A stretch of DNA of 64,000 nucleotides from Paragorgia papillata. Lineage: Eukaryota > Cnidaria > Anthozoa > Scleralcyonacea > Coralliidae. Shown here one piece after another: positions 34,086 through 45,104 of the stretch; position 1 is the first letter of the stretch; every line of letters starts with the position of its first letter. The translations under genes and the position numbers were made by a program. The notes under the pieces are model-generated. The model was given only the letters and a program-made list of their open reading frames with translations. It did no database searches and had not been told where the DNA came from. The stretch lies in the NCBI GenBank assembly GCA_035771165.1, contig JAWNZC010000467.1, forward strand, positions 1,203,501 through 1,267,500, in the 5' to 3' direction.

Positions 34086-34373
34086 TCCTTGAGAGGTTAA
34101 TTGTAGACAACACTACTGAAAATACTGGTTTTTTATTGTGGCTTTCAAGCTATTGCTTAGGTTGCATTTTCCAGCATGCAAATAATACAAGACAAAAAAC
34201 AACAAAATATTTTGATGGGGACACATGCACAAATAGTGTGCCTATTTTTACCTAAGCACTATAACCACCTCGATATGCATACTATACATACGAGCCTGTC
34301 AGTAGCCTGAGTGAAGGCCTGAGCAGGCCTCTTGTTTTTATTTGAAATGAACCGAGAGAAGACATGATTGTCT

Positions 34374-34592
34374 CACGGTGCTCATCCAAACTATAAATAA
34401 CCAGAATAGAACAGATTTCTTTAGGCCAAAAAAGCGAGCATCGTTGACAAACTCATTTTCCAAGCGCATATGTCGTTTAATCATATTCGTTACATTTGTA
34501 AACGTATTAAGTAAGTTATCAAAGATGAGAAAACGGGAAAGCAACTACTCTTGTGGTATATTTTGATTTTTGGATGTGAGCACCGTGGTGAG
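34374..34592. repeat. Short inverted repeat
   Basis: CACGGTGCTCATCCAAA at 34377 pairs with TTTGGATGTGAGCACCGTG near 34571-34589. It encloses about 180 bp without a gene. Confidence 0.5.
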
Positions 34593-34678
34593 CATCGTGC
34601 GAGTGTTATTGAGACAACGCTTCAGGGATTACGTCATACCCGGAAAAGGTTACTGCATGTGTGTTGTTCTCTTCGATA

Positions 34679-35650
34679 TTACTGCTGACTGTTAGTTAAA
34701 ATGAGCTTTGAAAAACAAGAATTACATGGTTTTAACTCTTTCTGTTCGTCTTGTGGTATCTGTCGGTGTAACTTGAACACGCGCCATCTCACTTGTATCA
34801 TTTCGGTGTTAACTCTGTCAATACACCCGCCCTTTATAAGGACAAGAAGCGCATCACTTGTTGCAAGAAAGGGGTACCTTTCTCCAGAACAATGTCCCTA
34901 TTCATTACATTTTTCGGAGCAGGAAAATGAACGACATCTCCTTCAAGAAATTGCAACAGCTCACACCACGGTATCAGTGACGGTTTCCAGCGGAAATCAT
35001 TTAGTAAGACCACTTCTGCTGTCTCTATGCCAAGCTAGGCAAAAGTACCGGAAGCAGGGTTGTGAAAACATTCGAAGATGTTTTTTAGTGGGGAAAGAAG
35101 GAAGGTTTTGCCACAATTAGCCGGACCATATATAAAAATGTTTCGGTATTTTCCTCTTCCTCGTTTTAACGCTTCATATACCGCGGAAGAAAATTACTCT
35201 GCACCGATACCATTCAACTGCAAAATTTCTTTTGCAGCACATAACCACGCCCCTTGGCAACCGTCATCACATGGCTTGTCTACATGTTCCTCCAATAAAT
35301 CTATTCGCGATTTTTTCTCTCTTTCCATGCGCTGCTGAGCTTCACTAAACTCCTTCGCCGTTTCTAAAGCCTCGTTTACGACCTTAGGACCTGGATTCGC
35401 CATGAACTGCGCTAAATCTGTTTTCCCCTCCTCTTGGCATTTAGCTGTAAGTGCCTCTTAATTTTTTTGGTTTGGATGATGCCAACTACATCAAAAGCTG
35501 TCGGTCGTTTTCGTCGTTTTGTTCTCGTTTGTTTTCCAACCGTTTTTCTTTTGCGCGCGGCGTTGGTGGTCTTGGGAGGGCTGGCATTGTACAGGTCTGG
35601 ATGGTTGAGTGATCGCACGAAGTCCGGGTCTTCCTTCACTGCATATGAAT
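34679..35650 (-). pseudogene. SF3-helicase-like NTPase, degenerate
   Basis: Minus-strand reading, N to C: a Lys/Arg-rich part (KTTNAARKRKTVGKQTRTKR), FMANPGPKVVNEALE, an acidic/basic helix, DKPCDDGCQGAWL (Cys-rich), then IFIYGPANCGKTFLLSPLK, a Walker A loop. Then come EVVLLNDFRW, a Walker-B-like strand, LLQFLEGDVV, PAPKN, and QVRWRVFKLHRQIP ending in CNSCFSKL. This order (GxxxxGKT, hydrophobic-ND/DDF, LL-E) is that of SF3 helicases of small replicons (Rep/NS1-like), which unwind DNA. The copy has in-frame stops before FSSAV and before LGIE, and frameshifts near 35405 and near 34870. It faces the peptidase pseudogene. Function in this lineage is unknown. Confidence 0.55.
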
Positions 35651-36965
35651 AGGCGCTATAATAATTATCGTGGTTGTCTGAAAAGTTAAGTTAAATTAGC
35701 TAAATTGTTTCAATCGCGATGCACATGCACTCGCCCGCCACTTTTATGACTACTGTACATAAATCAGGATCAATTATGTCAAATACACTTTAAATAAATC
35801 AAGAATATAATTGTTTTTGGATTAGGGTAAGTTTCATCATTAAACTTTAAATTTCAGCACTTATCAAAGAGTTTCTCGCTTCATTTTCATATATAAATGG
35901 ACGTGTGTTTAACTTGTGTTTAACTCCTTGGCAGTGAATTGTACATTGTTGTACAGCGACGGAATAGCTCCGTTTTTTGCTAAAGTACTTACTCTCAGAT
36001 ATGGGTTTGCACCGGAGAAAGTTGGCATCGCTTTGACCTTGTGCACTGTTCCGCCCATGATCGGTACGTATTTTTAACAATATCAGTTCATCATTGTTTC
36101 ATCATGGTGCAGTTGTCCACGCATGTTGAAACAAAGAAGGACGTGTTGATACACCAGTCATGTTCACAATTGTTGTAACATTGTTGTTCAGCCTTGTTAC
36201 TTCATCATGCTGTTACAACATGCTTCCTTCCCTGCTCACTGAGAGATATTTATACCTGCAAAGGCAATCATGTCGAAGCTCGTCAATAATTTATTTTGCT
36301 GTTGAGCTCGTCGTTTCGCCGCTGAACTCGCTCATTGATGATTAGCTCAGGAAAATAAATTAGTGTAATGAAGTAACAGCTGCCGTTCTTAAGGTTATTA
36401 ATCGAGAAGAGTCAGTAACTGGCGACCTAAGCCATATTTTTGCAGTGAGTTAATACATCGCAAATCTTGAGACACAAGCGGCAGCACGAACGTGGAATTC
36501 CCTCACTGTAGAACTTTTTCTCTATATTAATAAACTGTTTCGACATCAAGCCAGATTAAATGATACGAAATGATATGTGATCTCGTACGGCGCCGAAACT
36601 ATACCAAAAGACAATACGTACTTACCATCCCATCCCTAATAACGGTATTTTAAAACCTCCCAGATTCTGGGAGACACGTGACGAGTTCGCGAGGGCGGGA
36701 ACGAAAAGCCTGGTTACAAAGATGTATAAAAATGTGCTGCTAGAACAACTTGGTCATGACTGTTGATTTATACGTGAACAAGTTTTTCGAACTATAAGTG
36801 AACAACTTCTTGACAACTTGTTCACGTCGTGCAACAAAACATTGTTCACGCCTGTTAACAACCGTGAACAATTTGTGCGTTTTTACGCGTGAACTTGGCA
36901 TCGCTTTGACCTTGTGCACTGTTCCACGCATGATCGGTACGTATTTTATTGTCTGTTATGTCAGG
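35651..36965. other. Non-coding stretch with a duplicated 50-bp block
   Basis: No gene recognised. TTGGCATCGCTTTGACCTTG plus about 30 further bases occurs at 36026-36076 and again at 36897-36945, both ending in ATGATCGGTACGTATTTT. GTGAACAA-type words recur at 36770-36870. Confidence 0.5.
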
Positions 36966-37420
36966 GGGTGTTTATATGGGGGCGATCCATCCCGGGTACC
37001 CGAGCCCGGTGCCGCGTCCACATTAATCCGTTTTGAAACGGAGACCTCGTTTCGAAAACTTATCAAAAGTTTTCCGTCCACACTGCTATCGTTTTCGAAT
37101 CGTTTTCGCCGTTTAGTAAAACGCTAGAAAGATCTACAAGGGTAGGAATGAATAGTTCTAGGTGACTGAAACCAGGATAATATAATGGCGACATCATCGT
37201 TTTCCAAAAGCTTCGTTTTTGCCGTCCACACTGATGCAGAAAAACGGCGTCTTCGAATGTCTCCACTCTGGAGGGCGTTTTCGAAACGCTCCATTTTCGG
37301 TCACCGAAGACGCCGGATTAGTGTGGCCGAAAGACCTAACCGTATCAAAAAGTCGCCGTTTTCGTGTGAAAAATGGATTAATGTGGATTTGGCCGTTGTC
37401 GTCGTCCTGAAGACGTGAAA
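36966..37420. mobile_element. Candidate MITE with GTCCACATTAATCC ends
   Basis: GTCCACATTAATCCGTTTTG (37017-) and the reverse complement of 37363-37392 share TCCACATTAATCC. GTCCACACTG occurs inside in both halves. CGTTTTCGAA words fill the interior. No ORF of substance. Boundaries are approximate. Confidence 0.4.
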
Positions 37421-37605
37421 ATCCTCTAAGTGGCGTTGTAAAAAGAACGAGGACGGTGTTGAGGTTACTCTCCGGACTAAAAATTATTCATTCTCTTTGT
37501 TTTGCAAAAATAATTATTTTGTTTAGAGGACGTCGTCGTTGAGGTTGAAGTCGTAGATCTTAAAGGAGATTGGCAATAAAAATTAAGTTTATAAGATATG
37601 AATAT

Positions 37606-38192
37606 TAAAAATAAGATATGGAATACTGTTGAAATTATAATTGTAGGACAGTGGACTCATGAGGTAGATAATAATGAATGATATTAGGGACTTTAACGGA
37701 CTGATGTTTGTCAAATTTGAAAGAACTCGTAAAATTGTAATAGAAGATCTTTTGCAACTTTTTCGTATCTTTCTTCGTTTTCAAGATATTTCAATTTGTT
37801 TAATATGTAAATGAATGGTCTCTGACGTTATATCTACAAGTTTGTTTAACGAAATAACTTGAAACTTTGCACATAAAAACGCCTTACATTTTATAAAAAC
37901 ACTAAACATTTTATGTTGAGAAATCATAGAGGTGTAAGTGATTTATGAAAATACTGTACCATGCTCCTGACGTCAGAGATCATCTAATTTACATATCAAA
38001 CAAACTGAAATATTTTAAAAAGGAAGAAAGATACAAAAAAGTTGCAAAAGATCTTCTATTACAATTTTACGAGTTCTTTCAAATTTGACAAACATCAGTC
38101 CGTTAAAGTCCCTAATATCATTCATTATTATCTACCTCATGAGTCCACTGTCCTACAATTATAATTTCAACAGTATTCCATATCTTATTTTT
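37606..38192. mobile_element. Foldback element with 225-bp arms
   Basis: 37606-37830 and 37968-38192 are inverted copies. Shared blocks include AATAAGATATGGAATACTGT, GGACAGTGGACTCATGAGGT and AGAAGATCTTTTGCAACTTT. A 137-bp unpaired middle lies between them. No ORF. Arms are well over 90% alike by eye. Confidence 0.8.
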
Positions 38193-38236
38193 AAGTTTTT
38201 ACGTATGTTTTTGCTGTACAAGCTGTCGTGAGTTAA

Positions 38237-38853
38237 ACCATGGATAGTAAAAAGACTGGATAGCAAGCTTGATGACGTGAGCATAACAGCCTGGTTGAAA
38301 TTGACAAGCTTAAAAAGTTAAAAACCCCTTGCATGTATATTCAAAGTTTAGGATTGATACAACTTGAAATGAAAACCGGATTACCTGTACATGTAAGTAC
38401 GATAAAGCCACAATACGATAAAAGCCCCATCTAGTCTTACTTATTTTAAATGAAAATATCAATGTTTACTAGTTAGAATATGCATCCCGAATTCCAAGCA
38501 AAACAAAGTACTATTTTGGGACGCCAGTTTCTTTGAAACAACACAGAAAACATCAAAACAAAGATCAGCAACGTTTACTTCGAACACTCGATTGTGGCTT
38601 TGGCACGTTTGTAAGGTATAAAATCATTTGAAAGTCAACATAGTCGTCGGAATGTGAGAACATGAAGAATTTGAAGAAAAGTTCACTTAAAAACCTCAGT
38701 AAAACAAGCATTCTCACGTCATTCGTGACATCACAATTTGCAACTAGGTTTCAACCATTTTGCAAACTCAGTGAATGCAATTTAGCCAATCAAAAGGCTA
38801 AAAACACCCCACGTGACTATTAGTTTCCTATCCAGTCCTTTTACAATCCATGG
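38237..38853. mobile_element. TTAA-flanked non-autonomous transposon
   Basis: The left end ACCATGGATAGTAAAAAGAC and right end (reverse complement CCATGGATTGTAAAAGGACT) form inverted repeats of about 27 bp. They are directly flanked by TTAA at 38233-38236 and 38854-38857. TTAA target duplications are typical of piggyBac- and Kolobok-type elements. The 617 bp hold no transposase. Confidence 0.7.
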
Positions 38854-38859
38854 TTAAAC

Positions 38860-38960
38860 TCAGAGAAAAATTCTGAGCTCCAGACGGGACTCGAACCCAC
38901 AACATTCCGAATGCCAGCCGGACGCTCTCATCATTGAGCCAGTGGAACTCAGTTGGTAGA
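38860..38960 (-). repeat. tRNA-derived SINE head, minus copy
   Basis: The minus strand reads a tRNA-like block with CCGGCTGGCATTCGG as anticodon arm and GGTTCGAGTCCCGTCTGGAG as B box and 3' arm, followed by CTCAGAATTTTTCTCTGAG. The same family occurs on the plus strand at 39995-40105. Confidence 0.6.
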
Positions 38961-39994
38961 CCGAGGTTGTTCTCGATATTTATACGCCTGGGAACTAGTC
39001 AATCCGCACGTGTGTCACAAGTACTTGTTGGCTACAAGTCGCATTGTGTCAGTTTATTTTCAGGAAATCATGGCCAGAAATCGAGGACAACATGGCGGCA
39101 AAGCATGCGCACTGAATCCCTTTTTAATTAATTCAATATGGCGTCCTTCAATATATTTCTTAAGGAGATATAAAGAACAATCATTTTCGGTTATTTATTA
39201 TTGTAAATTCCGACATGCGAACGTCCAAAACTTCACCAAATTGAACAATCGTTCAGCACTACAATTTCTATTAAGTTTGGAGCGTCCTAAATAGGTTCCG
39301 AGCCCCTCACAAGAAAACCTCTTATTCGCTGTTTAAAGTCTATTAATCTGCTATATCACTTATTTTGGAGCTCCTATTTTGGCTGCTTCTGTGTTGTTTG
39401 TCCACGATGCGAACGTCTGAATTTGCTCGGGATGAACGTTACTTTGTTTTGCGGAGTTGTTCGTTCCACTTCTTCGTTGTTTAATAGGTTCCCAAAGACC
39501 TTAAAATGTACGATTTATTGCAGCCGAGTCGTTGTAATTTAATCCATCAAGCACCGAGATAAATACTGAACTCGGTGTGAAGAAGCAATGCATTCCTCGA
39601 TAATTTCGGGCTCTTGTCCGCCATTTCTTATGGAGATGTTGCTAGGTTGCCAGGGTCTTAACCGCTGTTATTATTATTAAATATGACTGTGGATTAGGAA
39701 ATAATAACCGAAATTTATGCGGCAATTTTTGTGAGTATGAGGGTACAGGCCTGTCTAGACGATTAAACCTTTTGTAATTTGATATTTGGGTAAGAAATGG
39801 GTCAATAAGACATTTTAACGAATAACTCTACTTTAATTTATTGCTATAGACTTCTGTTTATAGCCGAAATGATCGATATTTAGCCATCAGAATTTTCAAA
39901 TTAATATTCCATCTAAATATGAGCCCACAGGCCACTGCCGCTGAGTGTCCTGGATTTCTAGCCATGGTTTTTTGTAAATGTATTTCATTCTACC
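38961..39994. other. Non-coding stretch
   Basis: No gene recognised. ORFs 38934-39131 and 38953-39294 overlap in two frames and have no recognisable content. Confidence 0.45.
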
Positions 39995-40180
39995 ATTTGA
40001 GTGCCAGTGGCGCAATGGTGAGAGTATCCGGCTGGCATTCGGAAGGTTGTGGGTTCGAATCCCATCTGGAGTTTTTGTCAGAGTTTTTCTCTGAGTTTAA
40101 AGTGCCTATGAAACGAAAATTATGTTTGTCTCATTTGAAAGAACACTTAAAATCACAAAGTAACATCTTTTACAAATTTT
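39995..40180 (+). repeat. tRNA-derived SINE, plus copy
   Basis: GTGCCAGTGGCGCAATGGTG, CCGGCTGGCATTCGG and GGTTCGAATCCCATCTGGAG form a tRNA-like block (40002-40075), followed by a self-complementary CAGAGTTTTTCTCTG. A trailing part AAACGAAAATTATGTTTGTC, with TTTGAAAGAACACTTAAAAT, recurs at 53128-53180. Confidence 0.6.
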
Positions 40181-40186
40181 CCTTAG

Positions 40187-40238
40187 TTGGTCTTTTGGTT
40201 GGATCCTTGGCAGGTTTACGGACTCCTTATGGAGCAAG
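40187..40238 (+). CDS. SLCO gene A, internal exon (52 bp, near last membrane segments)
   Basis: An acceptor TTTTCCTTAG precedes 40187 and a donor GTGAGA follows 40238. The exon reads GLLVGSLAGLRTPYGA and ends with AG. The next exon begins with A, which completes an Arg codon, so phases fit. In SLCO/OATP transporters the corresponding place is the end of a late membrane helix running into the loop (the ATLR region) before the FALGxQ helix. Here AGLRTPYGARICFCLQYL aligns well by eye. On its own the exon would be too short to call; phase and neighbour make it credible. Confidence 0.5.
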
Positions 40239-40315
40239 GTGAGAAGAGAAATATAATGAGTTGTACGTATACATGAAGTGTGCGTGGGGTACGTTTAGAA
40301 GATTGGTGTAGTGTA

Positions 40316-40978
40316 AGGGAGGGAGGGAGGGAAGAGGGAAGGAGGGACGGAGGGACGGAGGGACGGAGGGACGCAGGGACGGAGGGACGGAGGGACGGAG
40401 GGACGGAGGGACGGAGGGACGGAGGGACGGAGGGACGGAGGGACGGAGGGACGGAGGGACGGAGGGACGGAGGGACGGAGGGACGCAGGGACGCAGGGAC
40501 GGAGGGACGGAGGGACGGAGGGACGGAGGGACGGAGGGACGGAGGGACGGAGGGACGGAGGGACGGAGGGACGGAGGGACGGAGGGACGGAGGGACGGAG
40601 GGACGGAGGGACGGAGGGACGGAGGGACGGAGGGACGGAGGGACGGAGGGACGGAGGGACGGAGGGACGGAGGGACGGAGGGACGGAGGGACGGAGGGAC
40701 GGAGGGACGGAGGGACGGAGGGACGGAGGGACGGAGGGACGGAGGGACGGAGGGACGGAGGGACGGAGGGACGGAGGGACGGAGGGACGGAGGGACGGAG
40801 GGACGGAGGGACGGAGGGACGGAGGGACGGAGGGACGGAGGGACGGAGGGACGGAGGGACGGAGGGACGGAGGGACGGAGGGACGGAGGGACGGAGGGAC
40901 GGAGGGACGGAGGGACGGAGGGACGGAGGGACGGAGGGACGGAGGGACGGAGGGACGGAGGGACGGAGGGGCGGAGTT
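40316..40978. repeat. (GGAGGGAC)n octamer array
   Basis: About 80 octamers with rare GCAGGGAC variants, starting with GGGA/GGAA words. It lies in the intron between two SLCO exons. The 300-470-codon ORFs on both strands come only from the period. Confidence 0.95.
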
Positions 40979-41020
40979 AGGAGGGACGGAGGGACGGAGG
41001 GACGGAGTGACGGAGTGACG

Positions 41021-41333
41021 GAGTTTGTTTGTTTGTTTGTTTGTTTGCTCGTTTGTTTGTTTGTTTGTTTGTTTGCTCGCTTGCTCGCTTGCTCGCTTGC
41101 TCGCTTGCTCGCTTGCTCGCTTGCTCGCTTGCTCGCTTGCTCGCTTGCTCGCTTGCTCGCTTGCTCGCTTGCTCGCTTGCTCGCTTGCTCGCTTGCTCGC
41201 TTGCTCGCTTGCTCGCTTGCTCGCTTGTTCACTGGCTCGCTTGCTCGCTGGCTCGCTGGCTCGCTGGCTCGCTGGCTCGCTGGCTCGCTGGCTCGCTGGC
41301 TCGCTGGCTCGCTGGCTCGCTCGCTGGCTCGCT

Positions 41334-41364
<31 letters not shown>

Positions 41365-41393
41365 TCGTTCGTTCGTTCGCTCGCTCGCTGGCT

Positions 41394-41459
<66 letters not shown>

Positions 41460-41462
41460 TTA
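41021..41462. repeat. Ladder of 4- and 8-mer arrays: GTTT, GCTTGCTC, GCTGGCTC, GTTC, TTTA
   Basis: In order: (GTTT)n 41021-41070, (GCTTGCTC)n 41071-41225, (GCTGGCTC)n 41230-41330, (GTTC)n 41337-41425 with a GCTC island, (TTTA)n 41426-41462. Each block differs from its neighbour by one or two bases per unit. Confidence 0.95.
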
Positions 41463-41491
41463 TCGTTTCTTCTCCATATATTTACGTCCAG

Positions 41492-41681
41492 AATTTGCTT
41501 TTGTTTACAATATCTTTCAACAAAAGTATTTGCTCATATTCCTGGTCCAATATTATTTGGTCATGTTGTGGATTTAAATTTCGTTATTTGGCAAAAATTT
41601 GTGATAAGACATGTTATAGCTGGATTTACGACATGGATGAACAAACGAAAATGATTACAATAATCTCCGGCATATTGGCAG
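41492..41681 (+). CDS. SLCO gene A, penultimate exon
   Basis: Acceptor AG at 41490-41491, donor GTACGT from 41682. The frame reads CLQYLSTKVFAHIPGPILFG, then VVDLNFVIWQK, and in the next frame ICDKTCYSWIYDMDEQTK, IISGILAG. This is the C-terminal block of organic anion transporters: the IPGPIxFG turn, the D-x3-LLWQ-x2-CG-x3-C motif of the last extracellular loop and the start of helix 12. The transporters move amphipathic organic anions such as steroid conjugates across the plasma membrane, in exchange mode. One base is missing in the A5 run 41593-41597, since the reading changes frame exactly there. This is either an assembly error or an inactivating deletion. Confidence 0.8.
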
Positions 41682-41689
41682 GTACGTGA

Positions 41690-42005
41690 CTATACTAACC
41701 TAGATGATCAACTTCAACAAACATCCACTGATACTTCTAGGTTCAAACCATTTACTTTATAACGTCAGTCACTACCACCAACAGTGTTTCTCAAGGCTAC
41801 ACTAACCTAGATGGGCAACTTCAACAAATATCTACTAATACCAAACCATTTACTTTATAACGTCAGTCACTAACACCAACACTGTTTCTCAAGGCCACAC
41901 TAACCTAGATAATCAACATCAATAAACATCTACTAATACCCAACCATTTACTTTATAACGTCAGTCACTACCACCAACAGTCTTTCTGAAGACTACACTA
42001 ACCAG
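41690..42005. repeat. Three tandem copies of a roughly 105-bp unit
   Basis: Units carry ACTAACCTAGATGATCAACT, CATTTACTTTATAACGTCAGTCACTA and CCAACAGTGTTTCTCAAGG (shown here in separate pieces). Inverted copies occur at 57920-58085, just before exon 2 of gene B. Confidence 0.8.
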
Positions 42006-42034
42006 TTTTTCGTTTCCTTGCTTTGTTGTTGAGA

Positions 42035-43200
42035 GTTACAGAGTTGGAGAGTTGGAAAGTTGCAGAATTAGAGAGTTGGAGTGTTGGAGAGTTATAGAGT
42101 TGGAGATTTGGAGAGTTGGAGAGTTGGAGAGTTGGAGAGTTGGAGAGTTGGAGAGTTGGAGAGTTGGAGAGTTGGAGAGTTGGAGAGTTGGAGAGTTGGA
42201 GAGTTGGAGAGTTGGAGAGTTGGAGAGTTGGAGAGTTGGAGAGTTGGAGAGTTGGAGAGTTGGAGAGTTGTAGAGTTGTAGAGTTGTAGAGTTGTAGAGT
42301 TGGAGAGTTGGAGAGTTGGAGAGTTGGAGAGTTGGAGAGTTGGAGAGTTGGAGAGTTGGAGAGTTGGAGAGTTGGAGAGTTGGAGAGTTGGAGAGTTGGA
42401 GAGTTAGAGAGTTAGAGAGTGGGAGAATTGGAGGGTCAGTGTGTTAGAGAGTTAGAGTCAGAGAGTTGTAGTTAGAGAGTTGCAGAGTTTGTGAGTTAGA
42501 GTCAAAGAGTTGTAGTTATAGTTGGAGAATTAGAGGGATGTACAGTTAGAGAGTTGCGGTGTCAGAGAGTTAGTGACTGTGTCAGAGAGTTGTAGTTAGA
42601 GTTGGGTAGTTAGAGAGTTGCAGAGTTTGTGAGTTAGAGTCAGAGAGTTGTAGTTAGAGTTGGAGAATTAGAGAGTTGCAGAGTTTGTGAGTTAGAGTCA
42701 GAGAGTTGTAGTTAGAGTTTTAGAGTTAGAGAGTTGCAGAGTTAGAGAGTTAGAGTCAGAGAGTTGTAGTTATAGTTGGATAGTTAGAGAGTTAGAGTCA
42801 GAGAGTTGTAGTTAGTGCTGGAGGGTTAGAGAGTGAGAGAGTTGGAGAGTGAGAGAGTTGGAGAGTTGGAGAGTTGGAGAGTTGGAGAGTTGGAGAGTTG
42901 GAGAGTTGGAGAGTTGGAGAGTTGGAGAGTTGGAGAGTTAGAGAGTGAGAGAGTTGGAGAGTTAGAGAGTTGGAGAGTTGGAGAGTTGGAGAGTGAGAGA
43001 TTGTGAGAGTGAGAGAATTGGAGATTTGGAGGGCTGGAGAGATGGAGAGTTAGAGAGTGAGAGAGTGAGAGAGTGAGAGAGTGAGAGAGTGAGAGATTTG
43101 GAGAGTTGGAGAGTTGGAGAGTTGGAGAGTTGGAGAGTTGGAGAGTTGAAGAGTTGGAGAGTGAGAGACTTAGAGAGCTAGAGAGTTAGAGTTAGAGAGT
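42035..43200. repeat. GAGAGTTGGA minisatellite
   Basis: 10-bp units, perfect in long runs (42105-42410, 42850-42950, 43090-43160) and degenerate between (GTTAGAGTCAGAGAGTTGTA). It lies in the last intron of SLCO gene A. ORFs in it are artefacts. Confidence 0.95.
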
Positions 43201-43226
43201 TAATAGATGTAATATTTTTTCTGCAG

Positions 43227-43255
43227 GTCTTGGAATGTTGTTTTACTTGTTGTAA
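43227..43255 (+). CDS. SLCO gene A, last exon
   Basis: The acceptor TTTTTTCTGCAG ends at 43226. The first two bases GT complete the split Gly codon of the preceding exon. The frame then reads LGMLFYLL and stops (TAA, 43253-43255). This matches the start of helix 12 in SLCO proteins (LLYKVLGVLFF in human SLCO4A1) but ends earlier than usual, leaving a very short C-terminus. The exon is short and could be a coincidence; the phase agreement is the main support. Confidence 0.5.
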
Positions 43256-43336
43256 TACCATGATCGCCTCGGATTCTTTTGTTCTCCGAGGGAATGTAAA
43301 CCTCGTATTTCCCTCATCGCTCATGCAAGAGGGAAA

Positions 43337-43530
43337 TTTATCCTTTGTCTTCTAATTTTCCCGTGCATGTTGATGAGGGAAAATTAGAAGGCAAAGAAAT
43401 CCTTTGTCTTCTTCTAATTTTCCCGTGCATGTTGATGAGGGAAAATTAGAAGACAAAGAAATCTTTTATCTTCTTCTAAATTTCCCGCTTGCATATATTT
43501 TCCCTCATCAACATGCACGGGAAAATTAGA
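43337..43530. repeat. Tandem hairpins CTAATTTTCCCGTGCATG
   Basis: Two successive hairpins (43337-43398 and 43402-43460) of CTTTGTCTTCTAATTTTCCC pairing with GGGAAAATTAGAAGGCAAAG, and a third partial copy to 43530. Confidence 0.7.
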
Positions 43531-43608
43531 TGCAACTTCTCTGATCACCCGTGTAAATTTCCTGTCGGTACGATTCTCAAAGTTTTCCTCGGCGATCATA
43601 ATATTACA

Positions 43609-43750
43609 AACTAATAACATGACTTTTCGGAAAATTAGCGATTAAATTTCCCCTTTGCCTCGGGAAGTTTTGTAAAAGTCAGAGGGCCGCACAAATCTTC
43701 CCTCGGCGGCGGGGAAATTTAATCGCTAATTTCCCTCAAGTCATGTTATT
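43609..43750. repeat. Palindromic MITE
   Basis: TAATAACATGACTTTTCGGA and the following AAATTAGCGATTAAATTTCCCC pair with 43708-43750. The middle, about 60 bp, is G-rich. Confidence 0.65.
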
Positions 43751-43966
43751 ACTTATAATCATGGATTTTTAAAAATAAGCAGAGCAATCTATCCCAAAAG
43801 ATACGAATAAAACACCTCGGCTTCAGAATGCAATGACCGGTGAACATATGAAGGAAACAAAACAATGAATTAATTTTGTTAAGTATTTTAAATTATTTTT
43901 TCTTATTCTAGATCATTATGATTGCCTAATTCAAGGCACATGGGTATTAGCTTACTAATAAAGTAA

Positions 43967-44949
<983 letters not shown>

Positions 44950-45061
44950 CTACCTACCTACCTACCTACCTACCTACCTATCTATCTATCTATCTACCTT
45001 CCTACCTACCTACCTACCTACCGACCTACCTACCTACCTACCTACCTACCTACCTACCTAC

Positions 45062-45104
<43 letters not shown>

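Noticed and set aside
34701..35120. 139-codon plus-strand ORF
   Set aside because: It is the antisense shadow of the SF3-like pseudogene, which has the recognisable motifs on the minus strand.
38860..40075. tRNA genes in the two blocks with CCGGCTGGCATTCGG
   Set aside because: Cloverleaf incomplete and sequence continues into a repeated SINE body.
40216..41689. ORFs of 182-469 codons on both strands (arginine/glycine/aspartate, leucine/alanine/cysteine or proline/serine repeats)
   Set aside because: They arise because the octamer and tetramer arrays lack stops in several frames at once; reading is open on both strands and in multiple frames.
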